This document shows, piece after piece, positions 1-8,907 of a stretch of DNA of 64,000 nucleotides (position 1 is the stretch's first letter; every line of letters starts with the position of its first letter). The notes below the pieces were generated by a model, which saw only the letters and a list, made by a program, of their open reading frames with translations, did no database searches and was not told where the DNA came from. Location of the stretch: contig NZ_SNZR01000014.1 of assembly GCF_004363955.1 (NCBI RefSeq), forward strand, positions 62,001 through 126,000. The letters run 5' to 3'. This DNA comes from Enterovirga rhinocerotis (GTDB lineage: Bacteria > Pseudomonadota > Alphaproteobacteria > Rhizobiales > Beijerinckiaceae). The position numbers were made by a program, and so were the translations under genes.

Positions 1-356
1 CCGCGGACGTTGACGTCGAGGATGCGCTGCCAGTCCGCGGTCGTGACGTCGATCGCGGCGGCACGGACATTGGTGCCCGCGCAATTGACGAGGCCGCTCG
101 CGGGACCGTTTCCGTCGTCCGAGAGGGATCGGAAGAGGCCGGCGATGGCCTCCGGATCGCCGACATCGAGCGCATGCGCCGTCGCCAGGGCACCGTCGTC
201 CCGCAGGCGCGAGGCGATGGCCTCGGCGGCCTCGATGGCGCGATCCGCGAGGACGACCGCATGGCCGCGCTGCGCCATCAGCGCCGCGATCTCCGCCCCG
301 ATCCCCGACGCTGCGCCGGTGACGATGACGCGCGATGGCGCCGTTTCCTTGGTCAT
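1..356 (-). CDS. short-chain dehydrogenase/reductase, partial (runs off left edge)
   Basis: Reading leftward from the ATG at 354-356, the frame stays open to the window edge and gives about 118 N-terminal residues. The start resembles MTKETAPSRVIVTGAASGIG, with the TGxxxGxG dinucleotide-binding motif of classical SDR NAD(P)-dependent oxidoreductases, followed by a second strand ending in AD (cofactor-specifying acidic residue) and a VNCAG motif (the NNAG equivalent). The catalytic Ser-Tyr-Lys part lies outside the window. Substrate cannot be told. It is downstream of the hydroxy-acid dehydrogenase on the same strand, so the two may be co-transcribed. Confidence 0.85.
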   Translation of the reverse strand, partial: MTKETAPSRVIVTGAASGIGAEIAALMAQRGHAVVLADRAIEAAEAIASRLRDDGALATAHALDVGDPEAIAGLFRSLSDDGNGPASGLVNCAGTNVRAAAIDVTTADWQRILDVNVR

Positions 357-413
357 TCCGTTCTCCCTGTTGTCTGACATCCTCTCGTCCCGTCGTCCGG
401 TCGGCCCGCGCCG

Positions 414-1556
414 TCAAGGACGCGCGGCGAGGATGGACGGTCCGATCTCGGCGACGTCCCGTGTGCCCGTGAGCATCATCGTGACGTCCATCTCCTTGCG
501 GATGAAACCGATGGCATCGCGCACGCCCTGGCGCCCGCCGGCTCCGAGCCCGTAGAGGAAGGCCTTGCCGATCATGCAGGAGCCGGCGCCGAGCGCGAGC
601 GCCTTCAAGACGTCCTGCCCCGTCTGCACGCCGCTGTCGAACAGGATCTCGGTCTCGCCGCCGACGGAATCGGCGATCGCGGACAGGGCCGAGATCGTCG
701 AGCGGGCCCCGTCGAGCTGGCGCCCGCCATGATTCGACACGACGATGGCATCGGCCCCCGCGGCCACGGCCGAGCGCGCGTCCGCGGGATCGAGGATGCC
801 CTTGACGATCAGCTTGCCGGGCCAAAGCCCCCGCAGCCATTCGAGATCCGTCCAAGACAGCGACGGATCGAAGGAATCGGCGAGCCAGGCGGCGTAGCTC
901 TGCATGTCGTCGAGGCCCTTGAGATGGCCCTGGATGTTGCCGAGCCGGAAGCGGCGAGCCTTCAGGATGCCGAGGCTCCACGGGAGCTTCATCGCCATGT
1001 CGAGGATCGTGGCGGGCGAGAAGCGCGGCGGGATCGCGAGCCCGGCGCGGATGTCGCGATGGCGCTGTCCCTGGACCTGGAGATCGACCGTGACGACGAG
1101 CGCCGAGCACTCGGCCGCTTTCGCCCGCTCGACGAGGGCGGCGGTGAAGCCGCGGTCGCGCTGGACGTAGAGCTGGAACCAGAACGGCTTCGTCGTCGCC
1201 GCGCGGACCTCCTCGAGCGAGCAGATCGACATGGTGCTGAGGCAGAACGGAATGCCCTCGTCCTCCGCCGCGAGCGCGGCCTCGATCTCCCCGTTCGGAT
1301 GGATGAAGCCCGAGAGCCCCGTCGGTGCGACGGCAAGCGGCATCGAGCTCGCCTGTCCGACGATGGTCGTCGCGTGAGAACGCTGCGCGACATCGACCAT
1401 GACGCGCTGGTTCAGCCCGATCGCGAGGAGGTCGGCCCGGTTCGCCCGGATCGTCACCTCGTCATAGGAGCCGTGATCGACGAATTCGAAGAACAGCCGC
1501 GGGATCCTGCGGCGGCAGGCATCGCGCAGATCGGCGACGCAGACGGAACGGGGCAT
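414..1556 (-). CDS. FMN-dependent alpha-hydroxy-acid dehydrogenase (LldD/glycolate oxidase family)
   Basis: This 380-residue protein is a normal-length member of the FMN-dependent alpha-hydroxy-acid oxidase/dehydrogenase family, which oxidises 2-hydroxy acids such as L-lactate, glycolate or mandelate to 2-oxo acids. The active-site segment SNHGGRQLDG is present, with the catalytic His near residue 276, preceded by the K-G-I-L strand (Lys about 252) that binds FMN and followed by the DSGVQTGQDVLKALALGA phosphate-binding region. The N-terminal segment with FFEFVDHGSYDE matches the family. The exact hydroxy acid cannot be assigned. The ATG start at 1556 lies 69 bases from the end of murJ, on the same strand. 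Confidence 0.88.
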   Translation of the reverse strand: MPRSVCVADLRDACRRRIPRLFFEFVDHGSYDEVTIRANRADLLAIGLNQRVMVDVAQRSHATTIVGQASSMPLAVAPTGLSGFIHPNGEIEAALAAEDEGIPFCLSTMSICSLEEVRAATTKPFWFQLYVQRDRGFTAALVERAKAAECSALVVTVDLQVQGQRHRDIRAGLAIPPRFSPATILDMAMKLPWSLGILKARRFRLGNIQGHLKGLDDMQSYAAWLADSFDPSLSWTDLEWLRGLWPGKLIVKGILDPADARSAVAAGADAIVVSNHGGRQLDGARSTISALSAIADSVGGETEILFDSGVQTGQDVLKALALGAGSCMIGKAFLYGLGAGGRQGVRDAIGFIRKEMDVTMMLTGTRDVAEIGPSILAARP

Positions 1557-1625
1557 GGCGCTGTGTCCGGAACGACGGGTGTTGCCTCTCCCACTACAGC
1601 GCGGCGGCCGGGAATCCAGTGCCTG

Positions 1626-3146
1626 TCATCGGCCGAGCCGCACGCCGGCCGCCTTCATCGTGCCGACGACGACACCGCCGTAGACGACGAGGCCCGCAAG
1701 CCCGAGGACCGCGAGGGTCGCGAGATGCGTCAACGGCCCTGCATGGGGGCCGAGTGCCGCCTCGAGCGGCGCACGGCCGAAGATTCCGATCACGGCGAGG
1801 AGCGCGCAGCCACAAGCGACGGCCACCAGCGTCATGACGAGGCTGCGCGAGGGGGCCGTGAAGCCGCGCCGGAGAGCCAGCAGCCAGAGGATCAAGACAT
1901 TCGTCCAGGCACCGACGGAGGTCGCGAGAGCGAGGCCGACGACGCCCCAATGATCGATCAGCACGATCTTGAGAGCGATGTTCACCCCATAGCCGGCGAA
2001 GGAGGCCCAGAGCGGCGTCGTCGTGTCCTGCCGGGCGAAGAAGCTGGCCGTCATCGACCGCAGGATCACCGCGGCGGGAAGGCCGATCGCATAGGCCGAG
2101 AGGACGTTCGCCGAGCGCGTGACCGCGGCCGCGTCGAAGGCCCCGCGCTGGAACAGCGAGGCGAGGATGAGATCGGGCAGGATGACGAAGGCCACGGCAC
2201 AGGGAGCCGCGAGGGCAAGGGTGAGGCCGAGAGCCCGGTTCTGGGCGGCATGGGCGCCGGCGGTATCGCCCCCGGCGATCCGGCGCGTCATCTCGGGCAG
2301 GAGGACCGTTCCCGCCGCGATGCCGACCACGCCGAGCGGAAGCTGGTAGAGCCGCTCCGCATAGTAGAGCGCCGAGAGGGCGCCCGTCGGCAGGGTCGAG
2401 GCGATGATCGTGTCGGCGAACATCGCGAGCTGGATGCCGGCCGAGCCGACGACGGCCGGCCCGAGCAGCCGGAAGAAACGTCCGATCGAGGCGTCCTTCG
2501 CGAGGCGCGCCGGCCGCGGGGCGATGCCGTGGCGCGCGGCGTTCGCCCAGACGAGGATCAGTTCGAGCAGCCCCGCGATGGAGACGCCCCAGGCGACGGC
2601 ATGTCCCGCGCTCGGGAAGAAGGCGGCGCAGAGAAGGGCGGCGATCATCGAAAGGTTGAGGAGGACGGGCGCCGCGGCAGCCGCCCAGAACCGGTCATTC
2701 GCGTTCAGGACGCCCGAAATCAGCGTCACGAGCGTGATGAAGAACAGGTAGGGGAAGGTGATCCGCGTCAGGGTGACGGCGAGATCGAAGGTCGCGGGCG
2801 GCAGCCCCGGTGCCAAGAGGCCCACGAGCTGCGGCATGAAGGCGAGGGCGAGGCCGAGCAGGACGATCTGAACGAGGATCATCAGCGTCGCGATGCGGTT
2901 CGCGAACAGCATCGCGGTCATGTCGCCCGCAGTCTGCCGGAGGCTCCCATAGGTCGGCACGAAGGCGGAGTTGAACGCGCCCTCGCCGAAGATGGCCCGA
3001 AAATGGTTCGGCAGGCGGAAGGCGACGACGAAGGCGTCGGCGATCGGCCCGGCGCCGAGCACGGCCGCCATCACGACGTCGCGGCCGAAGCCGGTGATGC
3101 GGGAGACGAGCGTCCAGCCCCCGACCGACAGGATCTTGCGGAACAT
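1626..3146 (-). CDS. murJ: MurJ, lipid II flippase
   Basis: The 506-residue protein is an integral membrane MOP-superfamily transporter that flips lipid II across the inner membrane for peptidoglycan synthesis. It starts MFRKILSVGGWTLVSRITGFGRD, the conserved first helix of MurJ, followed by about 14 hydrophobic segments and the characteristic FGEGAFNSAFVP loop. Length equals the family norm. Its ATG abuts the stop codon of the upstream glycosyltransferase (TGAATG), so the two are probably translated from one message. No frameshift is seen. Confidence 0.95.
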   Translation of the reverse strand: MFRKILSVGGWTLVSRITGFGRDVVMAAVLGAGPIADAFVVAFRLPNHFRAIFGEGAFNSAFVPTYGSLRQTAGDMTAMLFANRIATLMILVQIVLLGLALAFMPQLVGLLAPGLPPATFDLAVTLTRITFPYLFFITLVTLISGVLNANDRFWAAAAAPVLLNLSMIAALLCAAFFPSAGHAVAWGVSIAGLLELILVWANAARHGIAPRPARLAKDASIGRFFRLLGPAVVGSAGIQLAMFADTIIASTLPTGALSALYYAERLYQLPLGVVGIAAGTVLLPEMTRRIAGGDTAGAHAAQNRALGLTLALAAPCAVAFVILPDLILASLFQRGAFDAAAVTRSANVLSAYAIGLPAAVILRSMTASFFARQDTTTPLWASFAGYGVNIALKIVLIDHWGVVGLALATSVGAWTNVLILWLLALRRGFTAPSRSLVMTLVAVACGCALLAVIGIFGRAPLEAALGPHAGPLTHLATLAVLGLAGLVVYGGVVVGTMKAAGVRLGR

Positions 3147-4166
3147 TCAGACCCCGGGGTTGCGGCGGTCGTCGCGGATCAGAGGCGCGGCGAGCTGGGA
3201 CAGGCCGACCGTCTCGCCGACGACATAGAGCGGCCGCCGCTTCACCTCGGCGAAGATGCGCCCGACATATTCGCCGATCATGCCGAGCGAGAGCAACTGG
3301 ATGCCCGAGAAGAAGGTGATCGAGACGATGAGCGAGGGGTAGCCCGCGACGTCGGAGCCGAAGATCAGCGTCCGGAAGGCAAACCAGATCGCGGCGGCGA
3401 GGGCCCCGAGCGAGACCAGCCCGCCGATATAGGTCCAGACCCGCAGCGGCACCGTCGAGAAGGAGGTGATGCCGTCGAAGGCGAAGCGGAAGAGCCGCCG
3501 GAAGCTCCATTTCGTCGTGCCGAACGCCCGCTCCTCGACGACGAACGGCACGCCGGTCGCGCGAAACCCGATCCAGGCATAGAGGCCCTTCGAGAAGCGG
3601 GCGCGCTCGCCGAGCGACTTCAGCACCTGCACGCCGCGGCGGTCGATCAGGCGGAAATCGCCTGCGCCTTCAGGCAGCTCAGTCTCGCCGAAGCGAGCGA
3701 AAAGGCGGTAGAAGACGTGGGTGAAGCCGCGCTTCACCCGGCTTTCGCCCGATCGATCGGTGCGCTGGCCGTAGACCATGGCGTAGCCCTGGCGCCACTG
3801 CTCGACGAAGGCCTCGATGGTCTCGGGTGGATGCTGGAGATCGGCATCCATGATGACGACGGCCTTGCCGCGCGCATGGTCGAGCCCCGCGGCGATCGCG
3901 ACCTCCTTGCCGAAATTGCGGCTGAAGGAGACCGCCACCACATTCGGGTCGTCCACGTTCTGGCGCCGGATCGCGGCGAGGGTGTCGTCCGGCGAGCCGT
4001 CGTCGACGAACAGGACCTCGTAGGAGGTGACGACGCGGCGGAGCAGCGGCAGGAGACGCGCGCAGAGCGGGCCGATATTGTCGGCTTCGCCGTAGACGGG
4101 CACGACGACGCTGAGTTCGATCTCGGCCTCGGCCGGCCGATCTGAAGAGGGGGCTGGGTGTGTCAT
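3147..4166 (-). CDS. family 2 glycosyltransferase, polyprenyl-phosphate sugar transferase type (GtrB/DPM1-like)
   Basis: About 339 residues from the ATG at 4164-4166; longer upstream reading is Arg-rich antisense and was rejected. The GT-A domain begins ELSVVVPVYGEADNIG, contains FVDDGSPDDT and the DxD-type MDADLQHPPE, and is followed by two C-terminal membrane helices (about residues 230-300), the architecture of enzymes that load a sugar onto undecaprenyl phosphate at the inner membrane. The acceptor and sugar are unknown. It directly precedes murJ. Its start codon lies within 7 bases of the divergent YdjC-like gene start, so no conventional intergenic promoter space exists. Confidence 0.9.
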   Translation of the reverse strand: MTHPAPSSDRPAEAEIELSVVVPVYGEADNIGPLCARLLPLLRRVVTSYEVLFVDDGSPDDTLAAIRRQNVDDPNVVAVSFSRNFGKEVAIAAGLDHARGKAVVIMDADLQHPPETIEAFVEQWRQGYAMVYGQRTDRSGESRVKRGFTHVFYRLFARFGETELPEGAGDFRLIDRRGVQVLKSLGERARFSKGLYAWIGFRATGVPFVVEERAFGTTKWSFRRLFRFAFDGITSFSTVPLRVWTYIGGLVSLGALAAAIWFAFRTLIFGSDVAGYPSLIVSITFFSGIQLLSLGMIGEYVGRIFAEVKRRPLYVVGETVGLSQLAAPLIRDDRRNPGV

Positions 4167-5029
4167 CGGCAGCGCAAGGGTCCCGGAGCGGGCAGGGCAG
4201 AGCCGTCGTGCTCTGCGCCGATGACTACGGCATGAACGAGGGTGTGAGCGAGGGCATTCTCGCGCTCGCCGATGCCGGTCGCATCTCCGCGACCTCCTGC
4301 ATGACGAACGCGCCCGATTGGCCACACGCGGCGCGCGATCTCGTAACGGTCGAAGGCCGGATCGGGATCGGCCTCCACCTGACGCTGAGCTGGGGACGGC
4401 CGCTGGGGACGATGCCGCGATTCGCGCCGGACGGGGCGATGCCGGCTCTCGGCACCGTCATGCGCCTCGCCTTGTCCGGCCGGCTGCCGCAGGACGAGAT
4501 CGCGGCCGAGATCGAGCGTCAGCTCGATCGGTTCTGCGAGGAGAGGGGGCGGGAGCCCGATTTCGTCGACGGTCATCAGCACGTCCAGATCCTGCCGGGC
4601 ATCCGTCGGCTGCTGCTCGCCGCTTTGGCGCGGCGCGGATGGGCGGGTCGGGTCTGGCTGCGCGATTCCTCGGATCGTCTCGCATCGATCATGGCCCGGC
4701 GCATCGCGGGGCCGAAGGCGCTGCTCGTGCACGGGCTCGCGCTCGGGTTCCGCCGGGAGGCCGCGCGCTCGGGCTTCGAGACGAACGACGGCTTTTCAGG
4801 CTATTCGCCGTTCGATCCCGCTCGGCCGAACGGGCCAGATATGGAGCGGCATCTGTCGGCCCTGGGGCCGGAGCCTCTCGTCATGTGCCATCCGGGCCGG
4901 ACGAGCGGAGATGACGGCGACGAGATCGCGGCTGCGCGGGTGGCGGAATTCGTCTACCTCTCCTCGCCTGCCTTCGCGGAACTGCTGGACCGGCGGGGGC
5001 TGAGGCTGGTGCCGCGGCCTTCCGTCTGA
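4160..5029 (+). CDS. ChbG/YdjC (HpnK-like) carbohydrate deacetylase
   Basis: The 289-residue protein has the YdjC signature near its N-terminus, VLCADDYGMNEGVSEGI, with the paired Asp and later His residues (GLHLTLSWGRP, VDGHQHVQILP, MCHPG) that bind metal in this TIM-barrel-like deacetylase family. Relatives remove acetyl groups from amino sugars, and some (HpnK) belong to hopanoid glycolipid clusters. The divergent glycosyltransferase suggests a membrane glycolipid role, but no hopanoid genes are visible. The start used is GTG at 4160, since the motif ADDYGMN excludes later ATG starts; an in-frame GTG at 4214 would cut into the motif. The two divergent starts overlap. Confidence 0.85.
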   Translation: MSSAAQGSRSGQGRAVVLCADDYGMNEGVSEGILALADAGRISATSCMTNAPDWPHAARDLVTVEGRIGIGLHLTLSWGRPLGTMPRFAPDGAMPALGTVMRLALSGRLPQDEIAAEIERQLDRFCEERGREPDFVDGHQHVQILPGIRRLLLAALARRGWAGRVWLRDSSDRLASIMARRIAGPKALLVHGLALGFRREAARSGFETNDGFSGYSPFDPARPNGPDMERHLSALGPEPLVMCHPGRTSGDDGDEIAAARVAEFVYLSSPAFAELLDRRGLRLVPRPSV

Positions 5030-5108
5030 CGACGCTCGGGCTGGGGCGTCGGTCGTCTCGAGACGCGCCTTCGGCGCTTCATTCCGTTGCGCTGATGCGC
5101 AGGTTCGG

Positions 5109-5156
5109 TCCTCGGGCCAGGCCCGAGGATGAGCTTCTCCCCGCAAGGGGAGAAGC
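5109..5156. terminator. double hairpin between convergent genes
   Basis: Two perfect hairpins lie between the convergent ends of the YdjC-like gene and sodB. The first has a 9-bp stem (TCCTCGGGC with its complement, 5109-5129, 3-base loop). The second has a 10-bp stem (GCTTCTCCCC, loop GCAA, GGGGAGAAGC, 5133-5156). There is no clear U-tract. A CTTCTCCCC/GGGGAGAAG hairpin of this kind is a frequent intergenic element in Hyphomicrobiales genomes. It probably ends or protects both transcripts. Confidence 0.6.
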
Positions 5157-5173
5157 GAGCGCAGGCGTTCCGG

Positions 5174-5770
5174 TTACGCCGTCTTCGAGAGCATCTCCTC
5201 GACATGCTCCCAGTTGACGAGGTTCTCGATGAAGGCCTTCAGATAGTCGGGCCGGCGGTTGCGGTAGTCGATGTAGTAGGAATGCTCCCACACATCGACG
5301 CCGAGGATCGGCTCCGCGCCGTGCACGAGCGGGTTCTCGCCGTTCGGGGTCTTCATGATCTCGAGCTTGCCGTTCTTCACCGCGAGCCAGGCCCAGCCCG
5401 AGCCGAACTGGCCGATGCCGGCCTGGACGAAGTCCGCCTTGAACTTCTCTACGCCGCCGAGGTCGGATTCGATGCGCTTCTCGATGGAGCCCGGGATCGC
5501 GCCGCCGCCATTCGGCTTCATCCACTGCCAGAAATGGATGTGGTTGTAGTGCTGGCCGGCATTGTTGAAGAGCGGCTGGTTCTTGCCGTAGCTCGCCTTG
5601 ACGATCTCCTCGACGCTCTTGCCCTCGAGTTCCGAGCCCTTCAGCAGGTTGTTGCCCGTGTCGACATAGGCCTTGTGGTGCTTGTCGTGATGGAATTCCA
5701 GCGTCTCCTTGGACATGTAGGGCTGGAGCGCGTCGTAGGCGTAGGGCAGGTCGGGAAGCGTGAAGGTCAT
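5174..5770 (-). CDS. sodB: iron superoxide dismutase
   Basis: 198 residues, full length for Fe/Mn-SOD. It converts superoxide to oxygen and hydrogen peroxide in the cytoplasm. Metal ligands are visible as His27 (EFHHDKHHKAY), His77 (in NNAGQHYNH), Asp159 and His163 (GVDVWEHSYYIDY). Gln73 in the NNAGQ motif occupies the position of the Fe-SOD active-site glutamine, and FGSGWAWL supports the Fe type, although cambialistic behaviour cannot be excluded. The start is supported by an AAGGAG ribosome-binding site. It is monocistronic, with hairpins after it. Confidence 0.95.
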   Translation of the reverse strand: MTFTLPDLPYAYDALQPYMSKETLEFHHDKHHKAYVDTGNNLLKGSELEGKSVEEIVKASYGKNQPLFNNAGQHYNHIHFWQWMKPNGGGAIPGSIEKRIESDLGGVEKFKADFVQAGIGQFGSGWAWLAVKNGKLEIMKTPNGENPLVHGAEPILGVDVWEHSYYIDYRNRRPDYLKAFIENLVNWEHVEEMLSKTA

Positions 5771-5999
5771 GGAGCTCTCCTTGGACTAGAGCGCGGTGAA
5801 TCCGGCGGCCGGCCGTTGGTTCCGACCGCTCGGACCTCACCCCGACTTAGCGACGGGCGCCGGGGTTGCCAAGGCGATGCCGGTACGTCGGAGCGCCTGG
5901 CGATGTTCACCTCGTCCCGCTTTTTCGGCCTCGCTCCGGCTCCCGCCGCGCCGAAAATGGTCTATGGTCCAGCGACTTCAGTAAGCCCTCGGTCCAGCC

Positions 6000-6575
6000 A
6001 TGGTCGTTCTTCTCTGCATGCTGTCGCTCGCGATGATGGCGACCGGCCTCTATGCGACCTATCTCGGCTCCACGATCATCCAGGTCGAGCGGGGCTGGAC
6101 GATGGTGATCGCCGGCAGCGTCGTCGCGACGGGCGGCACGCTGCTCCTCGGCGCGGCGCTGCTCGCACAGCGCCTCGGCCGCATCCGGTACGAGATCGTC
6201 GGCCTGCGCGATCGTCTGGCCAGCATCGGCGAGATGACGGCCGAGCAGCTGGCCCTCGAGCAGATGGCGGCCGAGGACGACGAGGAGCCCGAACCTGAGC
6301 CCGTGCGGAAGAGCAAGCCCGAACCGTCTGCCGATCTCGGACTGCGCCCTGCCTTCCAGCCCGCCGCCGAGCCGCCCGCGCCGAAGCCGCCCGCCGCCCC
6401 GCGCCCGCCGGAGGCCGAGCGGGTCGTGGTCGGCCAGTACGAATCCGGCGGCAACGCCTACACGATGTTCTCCGACGGCTCGATCGACGCCTCGACGCCG
6501 GCCGGATTGCGCCGCTTCGCCTCGCTCGAGGAGTTGCGCAGCTTCGTCTCGTCGGGCGGCGAGAGGGGTAGCTAG
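6000..6575 (+). CDS. two-helix membrane protein with acidic and Pro-rich middle, function unknown
   Basis: 191 residues. Two hydrophobic helices are present at about residues 3-22 and 33-58, then a coiled-coil-like region, a Glu-rich and Pro/Ala-rich linker (about 95-140), and a compact C-terminal segment with the pattern YESGGNAYTMFSDGSIDA...GLRRFASLEELRSFV. Such a C-terminal module recurs in uncharacterised Hyphomicrobiales proteins. It is likely anchored in the inner membrane with a soluble C-terminal domain. Its TAG stop shares the tetranucleotide CTAG (6572-6575) with the stop of the convergent peptidase gene. Confidence 0.75.
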   Translation: MVVLLCMLSLAMMATGLYATYLGSTIIQVERGWTMVIAGSVVATGGTLLLGAALLAQRLGRIRYEIVGLRDRLASIGEMTAEQLALEQMAAEDDEEPEPEPVRKSKPEPSADLGLRPAFQPAAEPPAPKPPAAPRPPEAERVVVGQYESGGNAYTMFSDGSIDASTPAGLRRFASLEELRSFVSSGGERGS

Positions 6576-8689
6576 GCTTCCGCTGCCCAGCCCGTGCCCA
6601 CGGCCTGGATGGCGAAGGCATAGATCAGCGCCACCTCCTCCAGCCGGTCGAAGCGACCCGCGGCGCCGCCGTGGCCGGCCTCCATGTTGATGCGCAGGAA
6701 GACGGGCCCGCCGCCGGTCATCGTGGCGCGCAGCCGTGCCACCCATTTCGCCGGCTCCCAATAGGTCACGCGCGGGTCGGTGAGCCCGCCGAGGGCGAGG
6801 ATCGCGGGATAGGGCTGCGGCCTCACGTTGTCGTAGGGCGAGTAGGAGAGGATCGTCCGGAAGGCGGCCTCGTCCTCGGCCGGGTTGCCCCATTCGGGCC
6901 ATTCGGGCGGCGTCAGCGGCAACTCGCCGTCGAGCATCGTATTCAGCACGTCGACGAAGGGCACCTCGGCCGCGACGCCCGCGAAACGGTCCCCGCCCAT
7001 ATTGGCGATCGCCCCCATGAGCATGCCGCCCGCCGATCCGCCGAGCGTCACGATGCGTCCGCGCCGCGTGAAGCCCTCGGCCACCAGCGCATCCGCGCAG
7101 GCGATGAAGTCCGAGAAGGTGTTCGGCTTCTTCTCGCGCTTGCCGTCGAGATACCAGCGCCAGCCCTTCTCGGTGCCGCCGCGGATATGGGCGATGGCGT
7201 AGACGAAGCCCCGATCGACGAGGGACAGGAGGTTGGTGCGGAAGGAGGCCGGCATCGACGAGCCGTAGGAGCCGTAGCCGTAGAGAAGGCAGGGCGCCGA
7301 CCCGTCGAGCGCGATGTCCCTGCGGTGGACCAGCGAGATCGGCACGCTCTCCCCGTCCGGGGCCGTGCCGAAGATGCGGCGCGTGACGTAGAGGCCGCCG
7401 TCGAAGCCGCTCGGCACCTCCTGGCGCTTCCGCAGCACGCGCTCGCGCGTGACGACGTCGTAATCGTAGGTCTCGCTCGGCGTCGTCATCGACGAATAGG
7501 TGAAGCGGATCGTCGTCGTGTCGAACTCGTAGCCGGGCTCGTAGCCGAGCGAATAGGCCTCCTCCGGGAAGGCGATGGCGTGCTCCTCCGCCGTCCAGAT
7601 GTCGCGGACGACGATGCGGGGAAGCGCGTTCTCGCGCTCCATGCGGATGATGTGGCGGGAGAGCGCGGTCGCCGACAGGATCATCGTGCCCGGTCGATGG
7701 GGGACGAGATCGCGCCAATGCTCGCGGCCTGGCCGGTCGAGCGGCGCCGTGACGATCTTGAAATCCTCCGCGCCTCCTGCATTCGTCAGGATGACGAGGT
7801 CGCGGCCGTGATGGTCGACCGAATAGAGGACGAGCGGCGTCCGCTTGGCGACGAGGCGGGGAGCGGGCTCGCCCGACAGGTCGACCAGCCAGGCCTCGCC
7901 CGTTTCGTGATCGCTGACCTCGACCGTCATGAAGCGGCCCGAGCTCGTCTCGTCGATCGAGACGAACCAGCCGGCTTCCGTCTCCTCGTAGACCAGCGTG
8001 TCGTCGGTCGCCGGCGTGCCGAGGCGATGCCGCTTCACGCGGACGGGCCGATGGTTGTCGTCGACCTCGACATAGAAGAAGGCGCCCGCATCCGCCGCCC
8101 AGACGATGTCGCCGGTCGTGTTGGGGACGAGATCGTCCAGATCGGCGCCGGTCGCGAGATCGCGCACGCGGATGGCATAGAGTTCGGCGCCGCTACGGTC
8201 CGCGCTCCAGGCGAGCAGGCGATGATCGGGCGAATGGGCGACGTCGCCGAGGTCGAAATAGGCCTCGTCCTCTCCCTCCGCGTCGCCGTCGAGCAGGACT
8301 TCCTCCGCACCGCCGTCGCGCGGGGTGCGGCAGACGAGGTGGTATTCCCCGCCCTCGCGATAGCGCGAGTAATAGGCATAGGGCCCGTCCGGTGAGGGCA
8401 CGCTCGTCTCGTCTTCCTGGATGCGCCCGCGCATCTCGGCGACGAGCCGCTCGCGCAGCGGCGCGAGGGGCGTGAGCGCCTGCGCCGTATAGGCGTTCTC
8501 GCGCTCGAGATGCCCGACGATCTCGGCCGGCATCCGAAACGGATCCTTCAGCGCCTCCTTCCAGTTCGGAGCCTTGAGCCACGCGAAATCGTCGCGCACC
8601 TCCGTGCCGTGCAGCGTGATCGCGCTCGGCCTGGCTTGCGCCTCGGGGGGCGTGCCGACGGGAATGGCGGGGGCGGCCGGAGCCTCCAT
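6572..8689 (-). CDS. ptrB: S9 family peptidase (oligopeptidase B/prolyl oligopeptidase type)
   Basis: 705 residues with the two-domain plan of the S9A family: an N-terminal seven-bladed propeller (about 70-400) that gates access, and a C-terminal alpha/beta-hydrolase. The nucleophile motif is GGSAGGML, the acidic residue lies in the LTDPRV region and the His in MEAGHGG. Such cytosolic enzymes cleave short peptides after basic residues (PtrB) or proline. The stretch YGYGSYG is typical of PtrB. ATG start at 8689. It ends by sharing its stop tetranucleotide with the convergent membrane-protein gene. Confidence 0.92.
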   Translation of the reverse strand: MEAPAAPAIPVGTPPEAQARPSAITLHGTEVRDDFAWLKAPNWKEALKDPFRMPAEIVGHLERENAYTAQALTPLAPLRERLVAEMRGRIQEDETSVPSPDGPYAYYSRYREGGEYHLVCRTPRDGGAEEVLLDGDAEGEDEAYFDLGDVAHSPDHRLLAWSADRSGAELYAIRVRDLATGADLDDLVPNTTGDIVWAADAGAFFYVEVDDNHRPVRVKRHRLGTPATDDTLVYEETEAGWFVSIDETSSGRFMTVEVSDHETGEAWLVDLSGEPAPRLVAKRTPLVLYSVDHHGRDLVILTNAGGAEDFKIVTAPLDRPGREHWRDLVPHRPGTMILSATALSRHIIRMERENALPRIVVRDIWTAEEHAIAFPEEAYSLGYEPGYEFDTTTIRFTYSSMTTPSETYDYDVVTRERVLRKRQEVPSGFDGGLYVTRRIFGTAPDGESVPISLVHRRDIALDGSAPCLLYGYGSYGSSMPASFRTNLLSLVDRGFVYAIAHIRGGTEKGWRWYLDGKREKKPNTFSDFIACADALVAEGFTRRGRIVTLGGSAGGMLMGAIANMGGDRFAGVAAEVPFVDVLNTMLDGELPLTPPEWPEWGNPAEDEAAFRTILSYSPYDNVRPQPYPAILALGGLTDPRVTYWEPAKWVARLRATMTGGGPVFLRINMEAGHGGAAGRFDRLEEVALIYAFAIQAVGTGWAAEA

Positions 8690-8820
8690 GATGGGTCGTC
8701 CTCGGATCGGTGGAGAAGCCGGGCCGCGAGCCCGGGGATCGAAGCCGCGATTCTGATGGTCCGGGCCGACGAAATCAACGGTCGATCGCGGCGAGCCGAC
8801 GGTGGCCGGATGGCCGAGAC

Positions 8821-8849
8821 TTGACAGAAATAGGAATATTATCTTAATT
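8821..8849 (+). promoter_or_regulatory. putative sigma-70 promoter for the DUF6456 gene
   Basis: A perfect TTGACA hexamer at 8821-8826 is followed after 17 bases by TTAATT at 8844-8849, inside one of the few AT-rich stretches of the window. It points toward the gene that starts at 8908. The -10 match is imperfect. Confidence 0.5.
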
Positions 8850-8907
8850 CACTCAGGCGGCCCCGCCGTCGAGGGTCGAGGATGTGCGCAGAACAAAAGG
8901 AAAACAT

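Noticed and set aside
729-4145. Very long open frame (1138 codons) on the plus strand.
   Set aside because: It lies antisense to three well-recognised genes (hydroxy-acid dehydrogenase, murJ, glycosyltransferase), is rich in Arg/Asp/Glu/Gly with no domain pattern, and is explained by high GC in the third codon position.
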